Source of the DNA: Steromphala cineraria
Lineage: Eukaryota > Mollusca > Gastropoda > Trochida > Trochidae
DNA length: 64,000 bases
Direction: 5' to 3'
Assembly (NCBI GenBank): GCA_916613615.1
Contig: OU744720.1
Location: forward strand, 1,343,749-1,407,748
The translations under genes were made by a program, and so were the position numbers. The notes beneath the pieces are model-generated. The model saw nothing but the letters and a program-made list of their open reading frames with translations, had not been told where the DNA came from and did not search any database. Positions 36,315 through 48,731 of the stretch are shown here, one piece after another (the first letter of the stretch is position 1; the number at the start of each line of letters is the position of its first letter).

Positions 36315-39300
36315 ATGATTACCTGTGTTACCATAGCAACATGTATATTAGCGACCATGCCTTTTGTTCACTCACAAAGTAAGTAAACATTTCACTGTAT
36401 ATGTGTTTCATTATTTGTCATCTGATTACACCCATGGACATTATACGCATGCAAAGAAAAGGAACAAAGTTAAATCAACGAGTGGAAATAACGACAAGTA
36501 CATAGTTTAATCATGTCTTCTGAAGTCAATTAAAGAAACATGTTTGGGAAATGTTTCTAAAATATAACGGCTTATAGTCTATGTTTGGCATCGGCTTGAC
36601 TGGACGAGACAGAAGTATGAATTAGACTTTTTAATGACCTCCCTCCTGCAACATAGAGTCATCTAAGAAAGGAATCTCCTGAACAGTTTTATATATACAC
36701 AAAGAACTTAATTAAGCCCCCTCACTTTTTCAAACAGGAAAACGCTGCTGATAATAAACAAAACAAATGTACGAGCAAACAATAAGGATTTTTAATAGAA
36801 CGATCATCTGGCAGTGTGGAAACGAAAACTTCTTTCGATTTACGATTCACTGTCGCTGAATAACTGGTTTTACAAAAACTTGGTAGTTTTGTTGGCAATT
36901 TCCAAGTAACCTAAAAATTGAAAATGAAAGTCAATATTTTTTGTTGCAATGTGATTATTATCATTCTCTTTACTTTTTAATAAATAACCCCATAGCAAAA
37001 GTCAATCGTTAAAGCAGTATGAACCTTCAAAATCACAAAATTATCAAATATCGAATTTAAAAAAAACTGCACAAAGACATTAATTGGCCACTGTCAAAGA
37101 AAATGGCTTACCAAGAAGTGTTTGATTAACAAGTTCAACTCAAGAATTCGCAAATTTACTCACTGATGTTAAGATTGTAGGCATTTTATCAATTATTGAT
37201 GGAAAAAGTACTGAAAATTCAATGTCTTGTTGGCCTCTTATCATGCATGAAAAAAAAAGTTTTTCTGTATGAATGTCAACAAGGGATAAAAAATGTTATT
37301 TTTAAATCATAACATCCAACGTTTAATGTGTAGTTTTTCCCCTGTGACAATAGTTATATTTGCCCAAATTTCAGTAGTCTCGCAGTTTTTCTGAAATGTT
37401 CATTATTTTTGCACATTAGCTATTTTTAGTTCAATTAAATAGTCAATAACAAAGCAATTGTTATATCTGGAGTGGTCAATACACCCAAATAATCCAAATG
37501 GCACTCAAATTCATTTTACAAAATAGGGGGGTGCTTTTTTAAGTTCTTTGCGTATAGTAGAAAACCCTATATAATCCCTATGCAGTTATATACAGGACGG
37601 GAAACCTCTATACAGTGACACACAGGAAGGGAAATCCAATTCAGTTTACCACAGGAAGGGAAACCCCCATGCAGTTCCATACAGGAAGGGAAATCCCTGT
37701 GCAGTTTTACACATGAAGGGGAAGCCCTATAAAGTTAAACCAGGAAGGGAAATCCCTATGCAGTTTAACACAGGGAGGGGGCCCCCTTAGTCCAGCTTCA
37801 GGACTGTAAATAAAAAGGAGCCTTAAATACAGTCTAGGTTCTACTTCAGCAAGTCTAGGCTACAGCAATTTACATTTATGAAATGAGGAGACCAAGAAAT
37901 AAAAATGTTGAAAAGCATGTAATTATTTCAAAAATAATATATTTCATAGACTAAATTTTAGTCTAGGACCCCCTATATACAGTTACAAACAGGAAGGGAA
38001 ATCCCAATACAGTTTATCGCAGGAAGGGAAATCCCAATACAGTTTATCGCAGGAAGGGAAATCCCAATACAGTTTATCGCAGGAAGGGGAACCTTTAACA
38101 GTTACATATACACTTTTACAGTACCACCAGCCATTTTAAAGGGCATAAAATATATAAAAAAACAAAGAGTGTATTTATTTAACAATAAGGAATGTACATG
38201 ATGTTTGTTCAAATTCGTCTGTTTTTTCTTTGTTCAAACACTTTAATTTTCATTAAATGAAAGTAAGTTTCATGTCATATACCTTTTTTTTCCGAGTTAG
38301 AAGAAGGGACTATTTCCGTACTCTTTTCATTATTTATTACGGAGAAGTAAATAGTTCATGTCATAGTTCCATTCTTTGACCTGCCATAACAGTTAACGGG
38401 GTTCGGGATTGTAAAATCTGATGCAAAGGGAAGATTAATGAAACAATGTATATCACCATCCAACGTTTGTTGACACATTTCTCAAAGGTTACCCTTTCAG
38501 TGCTATTTGATATATATCTGATGTCGATGATCTGTTCAATTTATGATTATCGCTTTCTACACCGATATCACTTGCACATTTTTACAAAATGTTAAAGCCA
38601 TTGTAACGACACTGAAGCCCGCATCATTTGTAAAATTCCCTGTTATGTCTTACGGTTAAGTTATCATGCCCTGAGTTGAACTTATCACCTTATATGGACG
38701 CTTCACCAGGTTTGCGTACACCACCCAGGGTACTTTGGCCAGCTAAACGATCGGCAGAGTACCACATCCTGGACACAGACATAACCCTCAACTGCACGGC
38801 TGTCGCCAACCCACAACCTCGGTGAGTCTCGTGTACTTATTAATATGCTTGTATTGGAGATTTTACTAGCGCTTCTAACACTTAGTCGATCTTCTTACCT
38901 TGTATTTATTCACCTTTCCCCCTGACTTTCATTGGAGTTTAAGTGAGGATATCTAAGTTCAACTTAAATCTCAACAATTATTTTGACTTCTAATGAAATT
39001 TGTTTCTCGATGCAAATATGATACAAAGCCTGCATCCTCGGCCACTGAGAATGGAAACTGAACCGTGAGGAAGTGTAAGCTACTATGAACACACCTTCTT
39101 GGCTATTCATCGAAAATATTTCTATTACTAATGTGATGTGATGTTTCCTGGCCGCAGGTACCGGTGGACTCTGGACGGAGAACTGGTGGGTGCGACAGGC
39201 GGACCGATATCGGTGAACCCGGAGACGGGAGTGCTGGTCATCTCCGGCTACACGCACAGAGAGGAGGGCGCGTACCAATGTGAGGCATACAACGCCTACA

Positions 39301-42300
39301 CGCCCAGCGTAAAGCCAGCTGCTCTCTCACCCATTATAGATGTCATCACAGTCGGTACGTATCCTGTACTAATACTGTTTCTGTCTACGACTCTGGAGCA
39401 AATCCCGTTGACAAACATCATTACTTCTTTCTTATTACCTTGGGGTCGTGTTTTATCCAACACCAACAGTACAAGAAAGCAAACTGTATCTCCAAAAGCA
39501 TCAATCGTTGGCATCAATTGTACGTGAATCGTATTTTGATTGATGAAAAACATTCGGTATACAAGCCTATGCAAACATAATTACTTCTTTCCTATTGACT
39601 GGGGTCGTGTTTTTCATCCACAACACACGGTTCAAGAAACCATCCAACCGGCAACCAGCCAACCAACCAACCAGTACACACTTATCTCCAAAACGTGGGC
39701 AACAGTTGAACATGAATCGTATTATATTGAGAGGACCTCAGTACACGCCAGATGTGTGTTGCAGGTTTCGGGAAGAAGGAGGTGGGGACACAGAACTCGG
39801 TGGAGGGTAAGGAAGGGGACTACGCGTTCCTCCCCTGCATCAACACCCCCATCAGCGTCCCCCCCGCCAAGTTCAGCTGGTACCTTATATCCTCGGGCGG
39901 CAACAAGCAGCAAGTCGGCTCTGACAACAACCGCATTTTTGTCGACAACGATGGTAAGTGATTCCATTGAATACGGAGTCATGAAATAGTGAGGGTGACA
40001 AAGTGATAGTACCAATAAATGAAGTGTACGAGTTTTATAAATTTGTCCGTGAATCATGCTTTATGTTAAGGATCAAAACCGAGCCGGAGGTGTTGTTTGA
40101 TAATGTAAATCCGCGGCCGAGGGAAATTGGAAAGGGCCGAGATAATCCGTAGTTACAAAATAATTTCAATAATAAGTATATAGGTGGATTCATTGAATTT
40201 TACTGGTAGGGAATAATCATGAGCAAACGGAGAGCACATCCGCGCCCTGCACGTGCTTTGCGCTCGCTACCCAGGCCGTGAACGTGGGCTGCATGCGCTA
40301 TCTGTCTCGTGCAGTTCACATGATTGTCACTGTGGAAAATACATCATTGTTCTCGCGGGCCTTTATAGCCGAGTTGTCAAAGGCGCCAGTTAAGTAAGCG
40401 AATGGTGCAGAGTTCGAAACCAGGCATGCGAACCTTATATTTGTCATTTTGTCAAAAATGTGATATTTTGTGATGGTATTTATTCGAAGAAGGACTTTGA
40501 ATCAAAGTATTTCAAAATATGTATAATTCCCAATCAAAATAAATTTCCGATAAATTCTAGAGTAAGCCCGGCAAACTGACAATAGAGGTTTACCTGGTAA
40601 AAGTAGAACCTAATAGAACAATAGAATGACGTCACTGGAGGTTTATAACAATTACATAATGAGGGTAAGCATAAGACAGGATAAAGTAATTAGGATAAGC
40701 TGATGATTAATGTCACATAATGAGGGTGAACTAATGAGTATGTACAAATAACTGATGACAGTGATGAGTTTAAGTATTGTTTACCAGTTGTATTGTTTAG
40801 ATGTCGTGACAAATTATTTGAAAAAAAGGCTCTGTAGCTCATCAGGCTTCATATCGATTTTGCTTTAGAGTGTTGCAAATGTGCTTCCTTACCCAGTAGG
40901 GGCAATACGGAAGCATCCTGGTGCCACAGTGAGAATTTTTTGTATCACCTAATTAGGAGATACTAACTCCTAATTAGGACATAAGTAACTCCTAATTAGG
41001 ACTTATCTATTACGTAATTAGGACTTAGTTATCACCTAATTAGGAGATATTAACTCCTTATTAGGAGATACTACCTCCTAATTAGGACATAAGTATCTCC
41101 TTATTAGGACTTCAATCAATTAAAACTTTATTCAGCATGGAGGTCATTCAAAAGTTAACCTTTTTTACTTATATACACGCCCACCTGCAGACCTATATAT
41201 TTTTATCCTTTTACAAATATTTACAATGTAGTTTGATAAGTTGAATGAAATAAATGACATTATAAATATTGACTGGTGATGAGGTCTATACCTGTTTTAT
41301 GGACCCTAGGAAAACAATATTGACCGAGGACAAAGTTAATGGATTTGAGGAAACAATATTGACCAAGGACGAAGTCAGAGGTCAATATTGTTTTCCTCGG
41401 GTTCATAGAAAGAGGGCTGGACCGAATTCACCAGTTCACAGTTATTTTATTACGCTTCGATACAAAAAGGAAAATACGAAAAAGACTACGTGATCTACAG
41501 CAATAAGGTTCAATTGCTTTGGGACAAGTGGACAATGACGTCATGATCAGAATCGAACCAAATTCCCGTAGTTAGCCATAGTTTTTGTTGTCTTTTCGTG
41601 TTTGTATCTCTGAATAATAAAACAATTATGCAATGGTGAATGTTTTATTGATCTGAGGAAAACAATATTGACCTCGGACTTCGTCCTCGGTCAATAATGT
41701 TTTCCACGAGTCTATAAACTTTCTCCTAAACTTTTATTATTATATGAAAGACAAAATATATTATGATCTTTAGTGCTTTTGTGAGTCTTTTATAGCATAG
41801 ATCATGTATAATATACTTTTAAAGTATGGGCGTTATACGTCATTAGAAGTTAGACCTAGCAATCACCTAATAGGTAGATAATAAGTCCTAATAAGGTGAA
41901 AGCTAAGTACTAATTAGGTGATAGCTAAGTCCTAATTAGGACTTAGTATCTCGTAATTAGGACTTAGTTTCTCGTAATTAGGAGTAAGTATCTCCTAATT
42001 AGGTGATAACTAAGTCCTAAGTAGGTGATATCTAAGTCCAAATTAGGTGATAACTAAGTCCTAATAAGGTGATAACTAAGTCCTAATTAGGTGATAACTA
42101 AGTCCTAATTAGGAGTTAGTATCTCCTAATTAGGAGATAGTATCTCCTAATTAGGAGATAAAAAAAATTCTCACTGTGGCACTAGGATGCTTCCGTACAA
42201 TAGTAACACCAAATTAATGTACAAATTCGAATCCTCCTTACCTAAGTAAGTCTGTAGACAAGGTTTCAGTTTTCTAGGCCTTAGCTTCTCGAGAAAAGAT

Positions 42301-45300
42301 GAAAATATGCCCACCAAAGCTATGAATTAAAATCCTCACAAGTCAAGAAGTATGCAAACAGAGTTGCAGCTTTCTAGGCCTATTCTTCTGGAGAAGAGGA
42401 TGAAAACAGTTTTAAGGGTGTTGCCCCTGTGATCACTATTTGGACCGAAGGCCTACGAAAGCTATAGATTCTAATTCTCACTAGCCAAGGAGTTGGCATG
42501 CAACGTTTCAGCTTTCCAAGTCCTATGCTTTTGGAAAAGCTTTCTGGGCCTTGTGCATCTTGAGAGAAGAAGTCGTTAGTGCAAAAAGTTTACGGACGGA
42601 TGGGCGCCGGAAAGCCATGCCAAAATCCCATCGGGCCTTTCAATCCAAATGAGTTTAAAGGGGCAGTAGCACGTTTTTAGGTGGAATATAAGGTGATGTC
42701 AGGAAAATGAAAATTAATGGTTCCAATTGAAAGACAATGTATTTAAACTAAATGGAGCAGTAATAATTCAAATATTTAATGTAAAGTTTAGCCATGCGAT
42801 TCCTTTTTCTTACAGAAAATGAATTAAAAGTGTTCACAAAAAATGGCCGCCATCGGATTTTATGTGAATCTTCATACTTTGTCCTCTGACTATGGATGAT
42901 TGGCTTGTGTAATGTGATTTTTGCCACTGTCAAATTAATACATTTAGCATTAACTTACATTTATCAGTGAAATATTTGAAATATAAAATTATCAAAAAAC
43001 GTGCTACTGCCCCTTTAAAGGCCACCCAAGCAAGTTTAAAAAACGAAATATACTGTCACGCTGTTGTACATATCACTGTTATACACTGCCATACTACTTT
43101 CATCATACCGCACAGATGAAACTTATTTTTACTCAAATTCCCTAGCCACTTTCACATAGTTGAACATCACAGTGGGTAAGCCACTCAACCGGTCTCCGAG
43201 TCACCCATCAGAGGTGTTGTTCAAGAGTTGTTGTTGGATTGGCGTTTAACGTCTTCTTTCACCATACGGTTATGTCGCGGACGTGGGGTCTATGCCTTAG
43301 TTATTTCCCAAAAAAAGGGGGCATGAAATTTAGAATAGGTCATAGACAACCAAGTAAAGTTAATAAAAGTTCTAAAGTGGTTAAGAAATAAATAATTAAT
43401 TAAGAATTTGGAATAGAGTTGGAGGGGGGGGGGGGGTGATTTTATGAATTGAAAATAATGTTCAAGAGGACTGACTCTGAGTGGCCAATTGCTGCACTAC
43501 GGTGGGGTGTTAACCAATAACTCCCCCTCCCCCTCCCCCTCCCCCAGGTACCCTCCACTTCCTCTACCTGGAGCTCAAGGACGAACCGAAGGAAGCCAGT
43601 AACGTGTACAGGTGTGGCATGTACAACAGTCAGCTGGATAGAATCGACCTCGCCAGTCCAACAGCTCTCACCGTACTGCCCGGATGTAAGTTCACTTTAC
43701 TTAGTCCTGCTTTATAACTGCATGTGTTTCAAATAGGAGCCTTTAATACACTATAAGACCTGCTTCTGCAAGCCAGGAGACTGAATACGCAGAAAAAAAG
43801 GGAAAATAAAGAATAAAATGATATAGATGAGGACACAGTAATAATCTTAAATTGTTCATAGACAACATTGAAACCACAGGTTTCTTTCCAAAACAATCTA
43901 TGTGAACTTCCATAGACTTCAATGAATCACGAAAGACACGTATATCGCATCATTCAAGACGTCACGTCATTTCTGCTGCATAGTCGGCTCAAAGAGTGTA
44001 GCGGCCTTACTAGTTGTATCGTGACCATGCATTTGGACATTTATAAGGCATCGCAAGATTATTGTTAGTGTAATCGATAGAAGCTGTTTGTACGATAAAT
44101 GTCACCAAGAAGCAGTCTGTACGATTTATGTAATCAAGAAGCTGTATGGTCAATATGTGTAATCGAGAAGCTTTATGGTCCATATGTGTAATCAAGATGC
44201 TGTAAGTTCGATATGTGTAATCAAGAAGCTGTATAGTCGATATGTGTAATCAAGAAGCTGTATGGTTGATATGTGTAATCAAGATTTTGAATGGTCGATA
44301 TGTGTAATCGAGAAGCTGTATAGTCCATCTGTGTAATCAAGAAGCTGCATGGTCGATGTGTGTAATCAAGATGCTGTAAGTTCGATATGTGTAATCAAGA
44401 AGCTGTATGGTCGATATGTGTAATCAAGAAGCTGTATGGTCGATATGTGTAATCAAGAAAGTGAATGGTCGATATGTGTAATCAAGGAGCTGTATGGTCG
44501 ATATGTGTAATCAAGAAGCTGTATGGTCGATATGTGTAATCAAGAAGCTATATGGTCGATATGTGTAATCAAGAAGCTGTATGGGCGATATGTGTAATCA
44601 AAGAAGCTGTATGGTCGATATGTGTAATCAAGAAAGTGAATGGTCGATATGTGTAATCAAGAAGCTATATGGTCGATATGTGTAATCAAGAAGCTGTATG
44701 GTCGATATGTGTAATCAAGAAAGTGAATGGTCGATATGTGTAATCAAGAAGCTGTATGGTCGATATGTGTAATCAAGAAGCTGTATGGTCGATATGTGTA
44801 GTCAAGAAGCTGTATGGTCGATATGTGTAATCAAAAAGCTGTATGGTCAATCCTCTTAATGAAGAAGCTGTATGGTCGATATGTGTAATCAAGAAGCTGT
44901 ATGGTTGATATGTGTAATCAAGAAGCTGTATGGTCGATATGTGTAATCAAGAAGCTGTATGGTCGATATGTGTAATCAAGAAGCTGTATGGTCAATATGT
45001 GTAATCAAGAAGCTGCATGTTCAATCTTCTTAATGAAGAAGCTGTATGGTCGATATGTGTAATCAAGAAGCTGTATGGTTGATATGTGTAATCAAGAAGC
45101 TGTATGGTCGATATGTGTAATCAAGAAGCTGTATGGTCAATATGTGTAATCAAAAAGCTGTATGGTCGATATGTGTAATCAAGAAGCTGTATGGTCGATA
45201 TGTGTAATCAAGAAGCTGTATGGTCAATATGTGTAATCAAGAAGCTGCATGTTCAATCTTCTTAATGAAGAAGCTGTATGGTCGATATATGTAACAAAAG

Positions 45301-48300
45301 AGCTGTATGGTCTTTTTGTTTAACCTAGATTCTGTACGTGTTTTGCAGCGAAGGATCAGGTGAAGCCCACCCTACGGTTTTGGACCAAGAATGCTCTGTT
45401 CCGTCGCACACAGACTGCAGATCTTGAGTGTGTCTTCAGTGGAAAGTGAGTCTGTTGCTAGGTTACCTCCTAAACATAAATGGTTACCTTCCTGACACAA
45501 ATAGTTACCTCCCTTACATAAACAGATTGTGAGTCTCGTTTAATAATTCGTAACCTTCCCTGACACAGGGAAGTGACCTCAAAGTCCCCCCCCCCCCTCC
45601 CCTCCTCAATAGAATGAATGACACTTAATAAGGATAACATCTCTTACAAATTTGTGTCTCTAAGTTTTGTAATTGTAGGTATTGTTATTGTTTGATATAA
45701 AATTCAGCCCATCGAGCAATACAACTGCAAGGGGTGGGTCTGTTGTGTTTCAGTCCCATTCCGGATATCACATGGAGAAACGCACTGGGAAAGATCATAC
45801 CAAGCGAGAAATATCAGTTCCAATCTAACGGAATGCGCCTGCGCATCACCAACCTTGAAGAGGGTGCGAGGGGGGACACGGGCGCCTACACGTGCGAGGG
45901 GGTTAACACGGTCGGTAGTGAGAGTGGCACAGTCTTCCTCAAGGTCATGTGTGAGTTCTTCTCCCTTCTCTTACGCTTCTCCCTCATTATGGGCCTTATC
46001 TTCCAATCACCTCGGACTTCTCCGTGGGACATTGTCGCATGTGCTACCCGAATGTTGTCATGAGTCAAACGAATAAAACGTCTTTTGCCTGAGATGAAAC
46101 ACGTGTCTTGGTATCTCGTTCCATGGTTAAGAACCTGAAAATTAAACAAGTTGGAAACCATGTTAAATGGTAAGCTAAGAACAATACATCGTCACCTAAT
46201 ATGAAATACAAAGTATAACGTTTTATCAGAGATAACATGTCTAATATCGCATTCTTTAATGTATTGATATGTAATTCTCTCTGCGCATGTGCAGCGGGGC
46301 CAATCTGGACGAGGGCTCTCAACTACCTGACAGTTCCCAAGGGATTCGAGGCCAGATTCACATGCGAGGCCAGAAAACCATTCGGCGGCGACTTCGGTCC
46401 TCTCAAGACACCCACATGGTTCAAGGACGGCAGCAAGATGGACATAGTGAACACGGGTAACTACAAAATAAACTCTTCGACATGATTTGATATGAAAATG
46501 AAGATATTGTGCCAATATATGTTCAATACGCCCCCTTCAGTAGGAGTGAACTATAGTCTAATGATAGGAGTACACGGCCCCAGCTACCCTAATATTGTAT
46601 GATGTTTCCCTATCTGCAGGCAAGTACGAGTGGAGCAAGGGCAACAGTATTCTCACCATCAGGAACGTCCAGAAGAACGTCGACGTCATGTGCGTCCAAT
46701 GCAACGTCAGCAATGAGTTCGGATTCGAGTTTGACAATGGATGTCTCAATGTAATAGGTAATACTTATATCCATGGTTGTTTAAACTGTAGATTATACGA
46801 GCGCTTTCCTCGATTTCACACTAACTTCATTTGTAACAATCTTCCAAAACCAATACTCTTTTCTACGCCACGTTTCAGACGCCTATTGGTGCCATTCCCA
46901 TGATTTATACTCATTGCTGTCATCTTGTAGATTTTACGAATCCTTCCAATGACTTATCAGTCCACTAATACCAATATTTTCATTAACCAATATTGGGAAT
47001 AATATCATCATTTCGCCATGTGTTGCAGACCCGATCGTGGTGCAGCGCCGTCCAGCGGATGTACAGAAGATTGTCAAGGGGGACGCGATAGACCTAACAG
47101 TCATCGGTACCACCGACAGCGCCTTGACCCTCAAGTACCGCTGGGTGTTCAGGAACGTCAGCTACGAAAACACACTCCCGCCCCACCTCACCTACAACAA
47201 GGACACACACGAGGCCTACATCAACACTTCGAGTCTGACAGACCAACAGCTTGACGATATAGCCGGCGTGTACAATCGGATCCTCTACCACGACTACCAG
47301 AATGTATCTGTCAAGACGGAAGTGGTCGTGGGGAACACTAGTGAGTACGGGCTTCGAACCTTGCAAGTTATAGCTCATTATGTGCATATAGTAGTCTCAA
47401 TGACGTGTAAGCGGTTACTGGTGTCCTTTCGGTGTTAAGGTGAAATATTAATACAACAATTAACAATAAGAGTTTATCAATTTATCAATTTATTGAAGAC
47501 CGTTCGGTATCAGATGAAATATTCCTTCAATGATCAATATTCGCAGCTCACCATATGCAAAAAAATCCAAAGTCAAAACTAACAACTTTCAATAAGGCGT
47601 TATTCTGATAACGCGCACCTGCTTCAATCCCCTACAGCCGCGCCGCCCATCCTGTCCGAGGCCTCGTTCCCCTGGTGGGTCATCGTCCTCGTCCTCGTCC
47701 TCCTCGTCCGCATCGCCATCGTCATCGTCGTCGTCGTCGTCCTCTGCTGCTGCCGCAATAACGACAAGGGCTTCTCGGTTGGTAAGTGATCGCTTCAGTT
47801 AACAGGCTCCAGGGTGGAACACATACATATTTTACTTACTATTTTACTACTAAAACACGATCGAAATTCTGACAGTGATGGTCTTTTAAACTCTCTATTT
47901 GATCCCTAATTTATGTTTGTGTCTAGTCTTAGTTTAGACCAGGCAAATAATGTTGGCAACGCCTTGAGCATGCACTAGTGGATTGGATTGTGCGCCTAAT
48001 AATTACCCATTGTTATTATTATTATTAGTTACATCGCCTACCGTCTGTGTCTCTCTGTCCCTCTGTTTGTCCTTCTGTTTTCCCTTCTCTCTCTTTCTCT
48101 CATGTAAATGACAATGCTACACTCTAACACACCTGCTCCTAGTTTCTTCTCTCTGATTAATTATTCCATGTGGCTGCCACCTCACTTACCACACATTGAG
48201 TTCAGAGCGAGTAGACCATGCCGTCCTCTAACTCATTTACCACACATTGAGTCCAGAGCGAGTAGACCATGCCCTCCTCCAACTCACTAACCACACATTG

Positions 48301-48731
48301 AGTTCAGAGCGAGTAGACCATGCCCTCCTCCAACTCACTAACCACACATTGAGTTCAGAGCGAGTAGACCATGCCGTCCTCCAACTCACTAACCACACAT
48401 TGAGTCCAGAGCGAGTAGACCATGCCGTCCTCCAACTCACTTACCACACATTGAGTTCAGAGCGAGTAGACCATGCCGTCCTCCAACTCACACCCCTCCT
48501 CTGTCTCTACTTGCAGTGTACAAGAAAGAAGTGAACGCCACGTACCTCAACCAGGACCAGGATATAGAAGACAACGAGGCGGACTCACTGGACGCGTACC
48601 AGGGCGGAGGTACATTCAACCCGTCCAATTTTGGACGGTTCCTTCCTTGGTCAATACAATACAGTCGAGAGCCAGGACTTCTGAGAGCTCTCCGGTCCTC
48701 TGTCCATTATACCATCAACACAAACACTTGA
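36315..48731 (+). CDS. L1CAM/neuroglian-like Ig-superfamily membrane protein without FNIII domains
   Basis: Twelve coding exons: 36315-36378, 38710-38821, 39158-39354, 39765-39953, 43548-43685, 45349-45445, 45754-45950, 46295-46456, 46620-46757, 47029-47340, 47638-47781, 48517-48731. All have AG..GT borders and matching phases, giving 654 residues. Residues 1-21 are a signal peptide (cleavage near HSQ). Five Ig domains follow: about 22-124 (Cys50, Trp62, Cys100), 125-233, 234-331, 332-431 and 432-535. Domains 1-4 have the Cys-Trp-Cys pattern and each is split by one inner intron; most domain borders are phase 1. Domain 5 is one exon and lacks both cysteines. Residues 548-574 form a membrane helix with an Arg at about 560. 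The tail holds an acidic DNEADSLDAY segment and FNPSNFGRF, which aligns with the ankyrin-binding FIGQY region of L1-family tails. Five Ig domains also recall hemolin and the molluscan defence molecule. It probably acts in cell recognition or adhesion. The acceptor at 36287-36289 implies a 5' untranslated exon upstream. Confidence 0.88.
37562..38110 (+). repeat. Minisatellite in intron 1, about 30-base unit, in two blocks
   Basis: Units such as CAGTTTATCGCAGGAAGGGA followed by AATCCCAATA fill 37562-37780 and 37975-38110. Between them, about 37795-37970, lies a dispersed repeat that also occurs in intron 5 near 43730-43870 (AGGAGCCTT..AATACA, then CTTC.GCAAG). Confidence 0.85.
40357..40432 (+). 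repeat. tRNA-like sequence, probable SINE head or tRNA pseudogene
   Basis: TAGCCGAGTTGTC resembles an A box and AGTTCGAAACC a B box, at tRNA-like spacing. The cloverleaf is incomplete. A T/A-rich tail follows. It lies in intron 4 of the Ig gene. Confidence 0.5.
40906..42197. mobile_element. DNA transposon with CCTAATTAGG palindrome arrays
   Basis: The terminal inverted repeats are about 36 bases and start TACGGAAGCATCCT, with one mismatch between ends. Inside them are arrays of a roughly 22-base unit centred on CCTAATTAGG, about 8 units at 40950-41110 and about 15 at 41865-42165. The core between the arrays has further fold-backs built on AAAACAATATTGACC (41305-41405 and 41652-41709). No transposase is seen. 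The flanking duplication is CAA or TA and cannot be decided. It lies in intron 4 of the Ig gene. Confidence 0.85.
42230..42650 (+). repeat. Dispersed mollusc-type repeat with internal duplications
   Basis: The phrase GTTTCAGCTTTC and close variants recur about every 120 bases near 42262, 42364 and 42505. The block ends in TTTACGGACGGATGGGCGCC and ATCGGGCCTTT, a form common in mollusc intergenic repeats. It is non-coding. Confidence 0.5.
42659..43014 (-). mobile_element. TTAA-flanked MITE, family member B
   Basis: 356 bases lie between TTAA sites (42655-42658 and 43015-43018), with perfect ends AGGGGCAGTAGCACGTTTTT. It is the inverted-orientation relative of 10012-10371 and lies in intron 4 of the Ig gene. 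Confidence 0.9.
43419..43547. repeat. Poly-G run and C-rich polypyrimidine tract before Ig exon 5
   Basis: A run of more than ten G (about 43424-43437) is followed, 85 bases later, by CTCCCC repeats that form the acceptor tract of exon 5. The two could pair in the transcript. Confidence 0.7.
44110..45310 (+). repeat. Minisatellite in intron 5, 29-base unit, about 40 copies
   Basis: The unit GTCGATATGTGTAATCAAGA plus AGCTGTATG is repeated for 1.2 kb with variant units, such as one with AAAGTGAATG. Higher-order repeats are visible: a block with CAATCTTCTTAATGAAGAAG recurs. The array ends about 40 bases before exon 6. Confidence 0.95.
48178..48495 (+). repeat. Minisatellite in intron 11, 51-base unit, about six copies
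   Basis: The unit contains ACACATTGAGTTCAGAGCGA followed by GTAGACCATGCC. The length is a multiple of three, so long frames run through it on both strands; they are not genes. The array ends just before exon 12. Confidence 0.9.

Noticed and set aside
44110..45310. Possible CRISPR-like array
   Set aside because: Units follow each other without unique spacers, and the context is an animal intron.
48237..48534. Open frames on both strands with a 17-residue repeat
   Set aside because: By-product of the 51-base minisatellite, which is a multiple of three; it lies in intron 11.
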